From contig JBBMOL010000013.1 in NCBI GenBank assembly GCA_037954665.1, positions 5,456,001-5,520,000 on the forward strand: a stretch of DNA of 64,000 nucleotides. The letters run 5' to 3'. Shown here piece after piece: positions 10,524 to 20,620 of this stretch. This DNA is from Laguncularia racemosa. Lineage: Eukaryota; Streptophyta; Magnoliopsida; Myrtales; Combretaceae. Under the pieces are notes generated by a model. It did no database searches and was not told the origin of the DNA. It saw nothing but the letters and a program-made list of their open reading frames with translations. The translations under genes were made by a program, and so were the position numbers. Position 1 is the first letter of the stretch. Every line of letters starts with the position of its first letter.

Positions 10524-12286
10524 AACACAAATACCTTATTTGCCAATAAGCACAACTTTTCCATATGTAATGTTGGTTAAGGTCAAGGAATCCTGAAAAA
10601 TTTTTAGCATACTCTACTAAAAAATATGAATTTTAAGGGATTTGTATTCCAAATAGTTTTGCAACCTTTTGAAATCGAGGGATAAGATGATAAGTGCATT
10701 AAAAGCCTTAAAACTTCAAGGTACCTTTTCGATGCAATCCTCAACCTTTAGGAAGTACTAATGAGGGCGTAGATGTTACTTGGGTGAAGGTATTTTCTAT
10801 GGGTATGCGACACGCTATGTTAATGAAAATTCTTAAAAACACATTTTTTTTTTAATGGTTTGAAAACTAAATTGCACTTACAAAATGTTTGGGGCTCAAA
10901 TAAAGAAGTGTGTGAAGGGATTAGGACATCTAATATAATTATCCACGCCACTCATTTGCTAAGTCAGAATCCTCTTTAATTTGGATCGTTTGACTCAATA
11001 AATCCTTAGGATATTCTGTAAATCCGATCTATAATATAAGGGCCTTACACATTGAGGATGCTTCAGTTATTACACGCATCCCAATTTGTTTATCTAGTGA
11101 AGTATAAGTGTATTTTATAAACAATTATCGTATGGATTTTGATCTAAACTTATTGAATATTAAATTATTATGATTGCAACAACTTTTAATTTTCACATGG
11201 TTTATTTACTAATGAAATAAAAAGGCAAAGATAAAATAAAAGTTACAATAAAACAAAGATCGAAAAAAACACGTCATATATATCGCATAGGATTTCAAGT
11301 TGCTATATAATCGAAAAGATCTTAGAGTGAAACATTAAACTTTTTTCGAAAAAAATCGTAGTTTTAGCAATTTAGTGGCTAGTAAGATACCTTTTAAAGT
11401 ACATGGCCTGCGTTGGATTTTATTGTTTTTTATAGATTTGTTAATTTTTAAAAGTTACAAAAAAAAATGATATGTTTATGTATACATTCCATGTTAAAAA
11501 AAAAAAAAAGACACATTTATCCTAATAGTTGAATTTTGATATAATATTCAAATGGCTAATGGAAAATGCTAAAGTAACACGGGTGGACAAACTTAATTAA
11601 CTTGTTAAGATGCCGATTCCGGTGAAACCATTCGGAACATGTAACATTACTGTGTGGTCATTGATGGAGAAATTAATGTTTTAAAGTATCGACACCAAAA
11701 TATATATATTGTAATGCAGGGTAGCTTACACATAGACTACTACAAGCTTTTTGAATAAATTACACTGATGGTCCATTTAATAGTATAATCATTCAAAATC
11801 TTTGACCTATCATACCTTTAATTTGTAGTCCAATCACTATGACACTTGTTTAGCAAGTCATATGGTGTTTGCTGTTTAAAAGGTCATTTTAAACCCCTGT
11901 AAGATCTATATCTGAAAGAACTAAAAATCTGCATGATTTGTTAATTTTAACCTAAGTTGGGTTTGATATGTTATGTTATTAGACTCTTGAGAAGCTAGAT
12001 TGGTACACAATAAAAAAATATTGAAGTGATTATGAAATTTAAAAAGTTTATGAGTTGCAAGATGATTTACCCAAATTTTTTATACTTTTAGGTTAACCCG
12101 TGTGGACTATATCATCGGGAGAAAGAAGAAAAGGACAAGGAGCAATCTGAGGTAATTAAGATTGCTTCTGTATACAAATATACATATACATGTATAATCC
12201 CTTCAAATATGTGACACAGAGAGACTGAGAGAGTGACAAATATGGAAAATATACAGCAATAGAAATAGGCTGAGCTTAGGCTGCTA
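10524..12286. other. Intergenic stretch, no gene seen
   Basis: AT-rich sequence with short homopolymer runs. I see no protein motif, no RNA gene and no recognisable element ends. The part next to 12,286 is likely the 3' UTR of the TIGR01589 gene on the minus strand. Confidence 0.5.
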
Positions 12287-13837
12287 TTAGTCATCGGATT
12301 CTTTGGTGGTGGAATCGGACTGAGAGATCATGTTGCGGATCATTTGACTTGTCTCTTCCTCCGACATTACTCGGGAGTCGTCTTTGCCTTGCGATCGTGC
12401 ATATGCCTCGAAGAACTCCTTGTTCTCTTTCGCCAGTTCATTCCAAACTGTTTTGCATGAATTCGAAACGTGTTGTGTTACGTAATTTTCAAGCTGTACG
12501 GCGTTATTAATTCATAAAAAGACACTTGACTAATTAATAAAAGAAAAAAAAAGAGTTATTACTATTACATACATAAAAAAAAAAAAAAAACTCAACGTAA
12601 ATCAAATTTACGAAGATCTATGCATGTTTTCCCCGTCTCTATTTTATGTAATTACTGAAAATCCACTGTGAAAGCCTTAATATTTGAAGAATTACAAGCT
12701 TTGTATAATATATTTACCCAAAATTTATCTCTATTTAACTTTAGAGACACGAAAATTTTCTGTATGAATCTTAACAGGTTGGTATATATTATTATAGAAG
12801 AACACTAATGTCCATGTATTTAATACATACATATATTGGTTTTGATTGGTGTAAAAGAGAGAGAGGAGAGCATATGTATTAGCTAGAGCCAGATTGATAC
12901 CGTTAGGATTGCTGTAATTCCTCTATGTTATAAGTACATAAGGAAAACTAATACATGTGGATATAGAGCTCCACTTATTGATTTACTTTCTTCTTTAGTA
13001 TTTACAGGTTTAGACCTTGATCCATATGGAATAAGTCATTTTTGTTGGGATAGGCTCTTTAAATAACTTCGTGTGTGGATCTAGCTCGCCGAATCCGAGA
13101 CTTACGCTAAGAATAATCAATATGCTTTTTCCACTAAAAACCAAATTATTAGTTTCCAAATCATAATTCAGTTTGCACAGTTTTTGTGCTAATAAATTAG
13201 TTTCATAAGATGGAAATGGTAACTTAAAAAGTTAAAGTGCTCACATTGAAACCCCAGGATTTTCCTTTCTTTTGCTTTTTTTTTTTTTTGTTATTATAGA
13301 GAATTAAGTTTCCCTCCTTTTTGAATTGAGGGGACAAGCATGTGGATGCATGTAATGTTTGCAGTAGATAGCCAAGATATATATCATGCCATGAATGGGA
13401 AAAAAAAAACGAAAATCAAGATATAAAGAAGAAAGACAAAAAAATAGTGTATCGGTGTTCTTGAAGGTGATCGTATTATAACCTGTGGAGGTGATGACAG
13501 GTTTGATGTTTGCATGTTTTGAGAGGGCTTCCATGCACTCTTCTTTGCTCATACGAAATATTAGGCACTTTTCTATTAGATGATGCACCTGTGTCCATCG
13601 ATCATCATACAAACTGAATAAATCATCAGCTGCCATAACACACACACACATATATTCATCGCATGACAAGAAATAAATTTAAGATCATGACAGACCGTAC
13701 ATATAAAGAAAAATTAAGAAAGCAAAACTCAAATTTGAGCTTTTGGTGATTACCAGATGGATGTAAGAAGCAGATGATGATGATGGTGGTGGTGGTGATG
13801 ATGGTTGTGGTGGTGATTGGGAAGATGGTTCCGCCAT
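12287..13837 (-). CDS. Small plant-specific protein with TIGR01589 (A_thal_3526) domain, three exons
   Basis: I assembled three coding exons on the minus strand: 13,837-13,754, 13,588-13,483 and 12,447-12,287, with GT-AG introns (donors gtaatc and gttata; acceptors acacag and aaacag). They total 351 nt, or 116 residues plus stop, with phases that join cleanly. The N-terminus MAEPSSQSPPQPSSPPPP is Pro/Ser-rich and probably disordered. Exon 2 gives VHHLIEKCLIFRMSKEECME and HANIKPVITST; exon 3 gives VWNELAKENKEFFEAYARSQ, then an acidic tail ending TKESDD. This LIE.CL..M...E....L...A.I.P..T..VW..L..EN..FF.AY pattern is the plant-specific domain TIGR01589. Its function is not established. The ATG at 13,837 is the first in frame. 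A longer minus-strand open frame at 13,304-13,669 reads through both introns and is not the product. Confidence 0.82.
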
Positions 13838-14329
13838 GTGATTTCTTCTGAGAGATTGATCTTCCTTAATTATCTTCTATATAATATAAGTTTTGTTAGT
13901 ATCATCAATACAAGCTTCTAAGGATAGATGAAATAAATGTTGTATATACTAAGTATATATCTTGCTAGAGAGGGATAAGGATAGAGAGAGGAAGAGCTTG
14001 GTGCAATGATATAGGCAATGATGATGTTTTTATAATGAAAAATGAATCATACCAATTTACTATTTTTCAATTTTTCGTAATTTATCCTTTTAAGATTTTT
14101 TATGTATAATTAATAGTTAATATTAAGAGGAATAAAATAAGATTTTGATGATGTGAAATGATACTTTAAAAACTTAGACAGTATCAACCATTGATTTGTC
14201 AATTAAAAAAAAAAAAACGAGAAGAAAAAAAATTGAAAGGATATAAATCCTAGCATAGAATGAATAAATCATAACAATAAAAATAAAAGGGAGGAGAAAT
14301 TGGAAAATGTGTGGAGATGGGGTCAAGAG
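13838..14329 (-). promoter_or_regulatory. 5' UTR and proximal promoter region of the TIGR01589 gene
   Basis: The non-coding stretch upstream of the start codon contains AT-rich and GAGAGA-like sequence, for example at about 13,970-13,995. No single TATA box can be chosen with confidence. It is named by position only. Confidence 0.35.
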
Positions 14330-14341
14330 TCCCACGTGGGA
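14330..14341. promoter_or_regulatory. Palindromic G-box
   Basis: TCCCACGTGGGA is a perfect 12-bp palindrome with the G-box core CACGTG at 14,333-14,338. It lies about 500 bp upstream of the TIGR01589 start codon. G-boxes bind plant bZIP and bHLH factors. Regulation of this gene is an inference from position. Confidence 0.5.
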
Positions 14342-14433
14342 GAGAAATGATAATTGGTGGGGAGGGGATTAGAGTAGATTTGTAAATGACTATTTCCTTT
14401 GTCTTGTTGGGCTGCAGTTAGGGCACCCCTCTC

Positions 14434-14439
14434 CACGTG
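14434..14439. promoter_or_regulatory. Second G-box core
   Basis: CACGTG in the context CTCCACGTGATGCGTGG, about 100 bp from the palindromic G-box. The pair lies in a locally GC-richer block (about 14,400-14,540), which supports a promoter or other regulatory region. Confidence 0.45.
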
Positions 14440-14541
14440 ATGCGTGGGTCCTCTTTCCCTCCCCGCTTACCAAATAATAGTGTAGCTGCTACTGCTAGCT
14501 CCCCCAAGAGGACAAATTGCCCCCAAGTTCCCACCGACCCT

Positions 14542-17025
14542 CCAACTAGCACACTCTCCTTTTTCCTTTTCCTCTTAGTAGATGCCATCTACTTTATTTG
14601 GTAATTAAACCGAATGGAGGTATATATGATTCTTTTGTGTATAGCATGCATCTCATTGTCCTGTCTCTGTCGTGTTCATATAACTAACAAGACATGAACT
14701 GTAGGATGATATATCAGGGTTTGGGGAAAAAAAACAGATGAAATATCAGGTACTCAACATATGTAAATCATAAAGCAAACTTGATGCATATAACACCTCT
14801 TATTTTTCGAGGAATATAGCACTGAAATACTCCAAACTCAAAGTAATTTTATGAAATAAAATTAGACGTATTGAAATCAATGGTGAGAATTTACAAAAAG
14901 AAACAAGAATACTTAAATAAAGATATTTTAAAAGATATATATGAAAACAAATCTAAAAAGTACCTTCCCCGAAAGTTTATGACCTTAGTACCATTCTCTC
15001 AATTTACCCTAGCAATAAAACACTTGCCGGGAAAACATACCTAAATTTTTAGCACTCACAACTGACACACTAAACAGGTTTAACACTAAGCAACCTAGTA
15101 ACTCTCTTAACCTTAAGATTATGTAACTTAACGTTCTTTTTTTGCCTCACTCTAGAATACACTTAAAGGTATGTTTATTTCTCTATCTATGCTCTTTCAT
15201 AATCTTTCTAGATTTACTTGATTTCTTCATGAATTTCTCTAAAATAAGAGCATTTGCAAACTAATCTCTCTATCACTCATATTTGCCCTTGTGTTTTCAC
15301 TCTAACTAATGATGATTATAAAAGATACTAACTAGGGTTTCTTGTTTTGCAAGCTATTACAAGATCCCTAGGGGTTCTTCAAGAAGCATTTCGCTAACCA
15401 CTTTTCTATAAAGAAAGAGGCAACAAGAATTTTAGGATTGTAAAGTTCTTCTCCTCTTTACTTTTACTTTCCATTTAATGCTCATAGATAGATAAACAAG
15501 AATCTTGCAGTTACAATTAATGGAGAACCAAGGAACGCGGTTATATCTTAATTAACATATGAAAATTGGTAGACAATAAATTGAATAACAAGGAGATAAA
15601 AGAAATTCTATTATACAAAAGAGTAATAAAAATCATAAGTGTAAATTTACAATAAATTATATTGTTATGCCTTGAGATTGATGAGGTGCAACAACTCCAC
15701 CACATTATCTTACCATAGCAAGAATGCAAAGCTAAAAAACCAACTAAGTACCACAACTAAACTTTAATTCCATTGTTGGCAAAAAAAAAAGAAAAAGAAA
15801 AATACTTTTAATTTGATCAAATCTTCATCATCTCTCACATATACAATCATCCAAAATATATATATATATCATTGTTCATAGTTAATCATGCTAAGAGAAA
15901 ACCCAACATAACAAGTTTCAAAATATCCATTAGCAAAAGATTTTTACTAGTCTTTTATTCTTTCCAAGTCCTGAGTAAGCTTACTACTTCTCATGGATAT
16001 GGACACTAATCAAACTATTTCAATTTCCACTTTTAAAATGGTCAAGTCAGAAACTCTTAAGCAACATTATCTTGTAACTTATTTGCCATTGAAAAATGGA
16101 AATCTCAACATGGGTGAGTTTTAAAGCCTTGTATGAAGATATTGCGTATACACACAAATGAATGCCACGCCACACGAGCCTAACCAGATTTACTAATGCA
16201 CCAACCGAACCAATAAAAAAATACTAACCAAGCATAAAATTTTCAACATTTCGTATAAAACTATAGTTTTATAAGTCAGCCCATCCATGATTGAATAATG
16301 AGTCATTAGTAGACAAAACTCAAGAGCCTTAGCATCTCCTCATTTTGTTAATTTTGGAGTAGAATTACATAATTTTTCCTTATAGTGGGAGTTTAGTGAG
16401 ATCGGAATGAGATTTTAAAAAAAATCTAAGTCTCGATTCTCTATTTCCACCAACTATTAGGACTCCGTAAAATTAGAAGCAACAAATATCCCAAGATATT
16501 CTATTACGATGTCCAGAGCACGCCTTTTAGGTGTATCCAATACATGTATTCTCTCTCTTTTTTTTTTTTTTCCCTCTATATTATTATATAAGAACTGTAT
16601 TTAACGTGTGTATAATATATGTTATGAAAATTTCGGAGAGATATTCTTACCGAATCTTTGTACCCAATTATATAGATCTTCTAACAAAGTGGGTTTTATT
16701 AGAATTTAAGGGATTGATAACATTAGTTTCATTTTAAAAAAAAAATAAACATCAAGATTGTGATATTGCGTTAATTAACATTGTGCTCAATAGATCTGGT
16801 CCATAAGCTCGTGCCATCTTTTCTTTCAAATTTCGAAGGTTTTTAGTCGGAGCAAAATGCATGCTTCCAAGAACTACCCATACCGTGTCGTGGCATGTCC
16901 TAATTGGTCCAGGCTACAAGGGAGAATTGACCCCCAGCTCATGTCATCTCTTTTCTTTGTGATATCAAGTGTGCATTTAGGGGCGCTTGCAATCAGCACA
17001 ATGTTTTGTCTTCGCATTGTTTCAA

Positions 17026-17056
<31 letters not shown>

Positions 17057-17851
17057 TGTGGGGATGGATGATGGATCCCATTCTACAGGGTCACAAGAAG
17101 GACAAGCACTTCTAGTTTTGCTTTTTCATTAACTATTGTATAAAAATATCAGTTCTTAATCATCAAGCATGAATTAGGAGTTTGTTTCAAATATATATGT
17201 ATATATATGGTCAACTATTAAACTGTCGATACATGTTTGTACTTGTACTTGTACTTTAATACTATCATCACTTGTCAAATAGTAACGTAAGAAATTAATG
17301 TTAAGTACTCTCCTTTCGTGTCATGAAATAAATCAGTAATGCCCATCTTCTTTAAACCCTTGAGTTTTATAGATATATATAGTTGATTCTTTTTATATAT
17401 ATTAAAAACAATAACCAATGCAAATGATAAACTTTAGTGAAAAATGAAAAGCATTTTCTCTCACTTCTAATATTGATGTTGGCCCTCTTCCGTTATATAT
17501 TACTAATACTAGCAAGTAGTTCCACTATTTTATCAAGAAAGACCTTAATACGCTACTTGTATATAATATAATGTGTAGTAATTAGCAACTATGTATAAAA
17601 AGCGAAACACAAATTGGTTTCCAAAATGAACTCATAGATGTTTTAAAACCACTCGCTGCTATTTCCACAAGTTATAAGATTTTTCATTTATCGATGCTCA
17701 CCTTTCATCGTTCCGCATAGCACATCACAATGGATCAGTCCTTTTTCTCCTCATTTTAACCATACCATGCAATCAATGCTACAACTAAATTATAGTAAAT
17801 ATTGGGGAAAAAATAAATTAAAGGGAAAAAAAACCACACCCTAAATGGACA
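14542..17851. other. Intergenic stretch, no gene seen
   Basis: AT-rich sequence with a short (TA)n run at about 15,857-15,870 and a 23-base A run at 17,024-17,046. Short open frames here (for example 15,541-15,756 and 16,857-17,132) show no family resemblance. The A run could be the tail of an old retroposed copy, but no target duplication was found around it. Confidence 0.45.
17024..17046 (+). repeat. Poly(A) run, 23 bases
   Basis: An uninterrupted run of 23 A residues follows a GC-richer stretch (16,857-17,020). It could mark the 3' end of a SINE, LINE fragment or processed copy on the plus strand, but nothing upstream is recognisable. Confidence 0.6.
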
Positions 17852-17856
17852 TAAAT
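17852..17856. repeat. Target site duplication, left copy (TAAAT)
   Basis: TAAAT directly precedes the TGATGCAGTG end of the composite element and is matched by TAAAT directly after its right end. Five bases is the usual duplication length for plant LTR retrotransposons. Confidence 0.7.
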
Positions 17857-18391
17857 TGATGCAGTGTGGAAAGCGTAAAGACACGAGGTCAATTATCGGA
17901 TTGAACCTCACGAATAAACGAAGCAATTCTCAATTGCGCACAATTGAGAAAATAGAGAAAACCCGTCTCTAAGCGTCTGTAATTTTATAAAAGATTCAAA
18001 GCTAAAAAAAAAAACAAGATCTACTTCACCGAGTAAGATCTTCAAAAGAACAACAAGGTTAAATCCATAACCTTAGGATAACACAGAGGATATACCTCTA
18101 AAAGGGTTTTCAATTCATTAATATCTTCAAAGTCCCCCTTTACAATGGAATAAGATGTATTTATAAAGATGCTAGACTAACCCTAAGAGTGGTTACCTAA
18201 AATAAACAAGATACTATAAATAAAACAAAAATAAAATAATAAAATACGAAATAAATATAAGCTGGTGCAAAGCCGCCAGCTTTAGTGCATATACGCCAGC
18301 AGCTTAGTCTTCAACGCCGGCGGCATATATTTCTATGCCAGCACTAAGCCGACAGCGTAGCGCCGGCTTTGGTCCTTTTCGCTCGTCATCA
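17857..18391 (-). repeat. LTR, minus orientation (535 bp)
   Basis: Complement of the LTR. On the minus strand it starts with TGATGACGAGCG next to a purine-rich GGGAGAGAA tract (PPT) and ends in ...CTGCATCA. It shares its whole length with the LTRs at 20,061-20,587 and 22,052-22,584. Its U3 contains several GCCGGC/CGCCAGC motifs, which are better preserved here than in the plus-strand copies. Confidence 0.88.
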
Positions 18392-18497
18392 TTCTCTCCC
18401 ACTTGCAAAGAACTCGACCCCGAGTTCTCTTCTTGTGAATATGCTTTCCATGCCGTTCCCTCTCTTTGAATCGTCTTGATTTATCCCATTTATCTCA

Positions 18498-19613
18498 TCA
18501 CTTGATCATGAGTCGCACTACATCATCCACCTCACCCAGAGTAACACTTGTCATCGAATTTTCTATTAAATTCATTTGTGCATAATCCGGATGGATTTGA
18601 GTGTTAATGGGATAATCACCTTCTATGTTGATAGGAAGCAATAGAACAATTGCACTTATTATCCCTAGCGCTTCCTCTGGGTTGGAATATAAGTTTTTAG
18701 GCAAAGCATTAAACTCTACATCCTTAATCTCCTTCGTTGGTGCAATGAATTTGCTCGGAGTATCTCCAGTCTTCGACTCTTCAGTAACCATCATCACCTG
18801 CTCATCATTCAACAAAGGCTCCTCCACAATAGCTTCCTCACCAACACAATTTTTGTAGGCTTCAACTGCTTTACCACTGCCCCCACCATCATCAATCAAA
18901 GTACTATGATCATTAAGGGTTGAGTTTTCCTCTTGTTCGACCATCTCCTCCTTAAGCACTTCTGGAATTAAGTTTACTGGCTTAGGTGTTTGTAGAATTT
19001 TCTGAGGAAGGATTTGTTCGTAATCTAGGGGAAAGAACTCTCGTTTTAGCAAGCATTGCATCATAAACCAAGTCCTCACTGGATCTTTACCCTCAAGGCG
19101 TCTTACTCCCCGAAGTTGTTCCCACCAATACAATGCATCACCCCACAAAAGACTCTCCACTAACTCTATCTTCATTCCCTCAGAAATCCTCATATGGTCA
19201 AAGAATCTTTCAACGTCCTCAACCCAAATCCAAAACTCATTCAAACTCCCAATACCATCAAACTCAGATACAACATATTTAAATTGAGAAAAGATTTCAT
19301 CTTTATACCTGTAATTACATCTGTTGTACCATCTTATGCTACCATGGCCTCTTCTCCTAACCAAATCTTTAAAAATCTCATCTTCATCATCCGTATCATA
19401 AGTAACAGAACTGATCCTTGGATCGCCTTCCGGTCGTCTCCAATAAACCTACCTGCTACTGTTGGTATTGGATCGATAGATCAGGGCTTCACGATGCTGT
19501 TCCTTTCGCTGGATTTTCTGACCCATGGTCTCCTCTACCGCCCTTTGTAGGACTTTCGTACCCCAAACATCGTCAAGAATACGACCGCCTCCTATTCTAT
19601 AGTCTCTTGACAT
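18498..19613 (-). pseudogene. Gag of the minus-strand half of the composite
   Basis: One frame runs from ATG at 19,613 (MSRDYRIGGGRILDDVWG) to the stop at 18,498, 371 codons, interrupted by a single TAG in NSSR*VYWR. The open part, 288 residues from 19,364, contains FWIWVEDVERFFDHMRI, LWGDALYWWEQLRGVRR and VRTWFMMQCLLKREFFP, the conserved W...FF......W...L pattern of the retrotransposon gag domain. The C-terminal 150 residues are acidic and unfamiliar. No zinc knuckle, protease or RT follows. The plus-strand copy has CAG where this copy has TAG. Near residue 20 this copy lacks 18 bp found in the plus-strand copy. Confidence 0.8.
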
Positions 19614-19631
19614 CTCCACAGGATTTTACCC

Positions 19632-19643
19632 GCTCTGATACCA
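19632..19643 (-). promoter_or_regulatory. Primer binding site, minus half (initiator Met tRNA type)
   Basis: The complement reads TGGTATCAGAGC, the standard plant PBS matching the 3' end of initiator methionine tRNA. It lies 3 bases from the LTR terminus at 19,647. Confidence 0.88.
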
Positions 19644-19646
19644 ATC

Positions 19647-19856
19647 TGACGCAACGTGGAAAGCGTAAAGACACGAGGTCAATTATCATATTGAACCTCA
19701 CGAATAAACGAAGCAATTCTCAATTGCGCACAATTGAGAAAATAGAGAAAACCCGTCTCTAGGTGTCTGTAATTTTATAAAAAGATTCAAAGCTAAAAAA
19801 AACAAGATCTACTTTACCGAGTAAGATCTTCAAAAGAACAACAAGGTTAAATCCAT
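19647..19856 (-). repeat. Truncated LTR, minus orientation (210 bp)
   Basis: It matches the U5-side 210 bp of the other LTRs and stops abruptly at ATCCAT (19,856), where plus-strand gag sequence begins. U3 and the TATA box are missing. Confidence 0.85.
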
Positions 19857-19867
19857 ATTTAATAGAT
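19849..19867. other. Head-to-head junction with microhomology and filler
   Basis: AAATCCAT at 19,849-19,856 is shared by the LTR (-) and by gag (+), where it occurs at 21,845-21,852. After it the junction has ATTTAATA in place of the gag CCG, then returns to gag at GATTACGCACAAATG. ATTTAATAGA occurs again about 20 bp downstream in gag itself, so the filler looks copied locally. Confidence 0.75.
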
Positions 19868-20119
19868 TACGCACAAATGAATTTAATAGAAAATTCGATG
19901 ACAAGTGTTACTCTGGGTGAGGTGGATGATGTAGTGCGACTCACGATCAAGCGACGAGATAAATGGGATAAATCAAGACGATTCAAAGAGAGGGAACGAC
20001 ATGGAAAGCATATTCACAAGAAGAGAACTCAGGGTCGAGTTCTTTGCAAGAGGGAGAGAATGATGACAAGCGAGAAGGACCAAAGCCGGGCCTACGCCGT
20101 CGGCTTAGTGCTGGCATAG
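19857..20119 (+). pseudogene. 3' gag fragment in front of the middle LTR
   Basis: This carries the last part of gag, from ACGCACAAATG onwards (MNLIENSMTSVTLGEVDDVV ...), and reads 59 bases into the LTR up to the stop at 20,119. It corresponds to 21,868-22,110 of the complete plus-strand copy. Its presence upstream of the LTR shows that the plus-strand half is part of a tandem array and not one simple element. Confidence 0.8.
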
Positions 20120-20587
20120 AAATATACGCCGTCGACGTTGAAGACTAAGTTGCTGGCGTATATGCACCAAAGCTGGTAGCTTTGCACCAGCTTATATTTA
20201 TTTCGTATTTTATTTTTTTTTTATTTATAGTATCTTGTTTATTTTAGGTAACCAATCTTAAGGTTAGTCTAGCATCTTTATAAATACATCTTATTCCATT
20301 GTAAAGGGGGACTTGGAAGATATTAATGAATTGAAAACCCTTTTAGAAGTGTATCCTCTGTGTTATTCTAAGGTTATGGATTTAACCTTGTTGTTCTTTT
20401 GAAGATCTTACTCGGTGAAGTAGATCTTGTTTTTTTTTTAGCTTTGAATCTTTTTATAAAATTACAGACGCTTAGAGACGGGTTTTCTCTATTTTCTCAA
20501 TTGTGCGCAATTGAGAATTGCTTCATTTATTCGTGAGGTTCAATCCGATAATTGACCTCATGTCTTTACGCTTTCCACGTTGCGTCA
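20061..20587 (+). repeat. LTR, plus orientation, middle copy (527 bp)
   Basis: It starts TGATGACAAGCG after the purine tract AGGGAGAGAA and ends TGCGTCA. A TATA box, TATAAATA, lies at 20,279-20,286. It serves both as 3' LTR of the gag fragment to its left and as 5' LTR of the complete element to its right. Confidence 0.88.
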
Positions 20588-20590
20588 GAT

Positions 20591-20602
20591 TGGTATCAGA
20601 GC
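20591..20602 (+). promoter_or_regulatory. Primer binding site, plus half
   Basis: TGGTATCAGAGC, three bases after the LTR end at 20,587. Same initiator Met tRNA type as in the minus half. Confidence 0.9.
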
Positions 20603-20620
20603 GGGTAGAATCCTGTGGAG

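Noticed and set aside
13304..13669. 121-codon minus-strand open frame
   Set aside because: It contains the true exon 2 of the TIGR01589 gene but reads through both flanking introns. The GT-AG exon model gives a better family match.
18625..18858. 77-codon plus-strand frame, repeated as antisense at 21,585-21,818
   Set aside because: It is the antisense shadow of the gag C-terminal region in both copies of the composite element.
17857..19856. Two independent neighbouring insertions of the gag-only element
   Set aside because: Independent insertions would each have their own target duplication and complete ends. Here only one outer TAAAT pair exists and the inner LTR is cut within its sequence at a microhomology joint.
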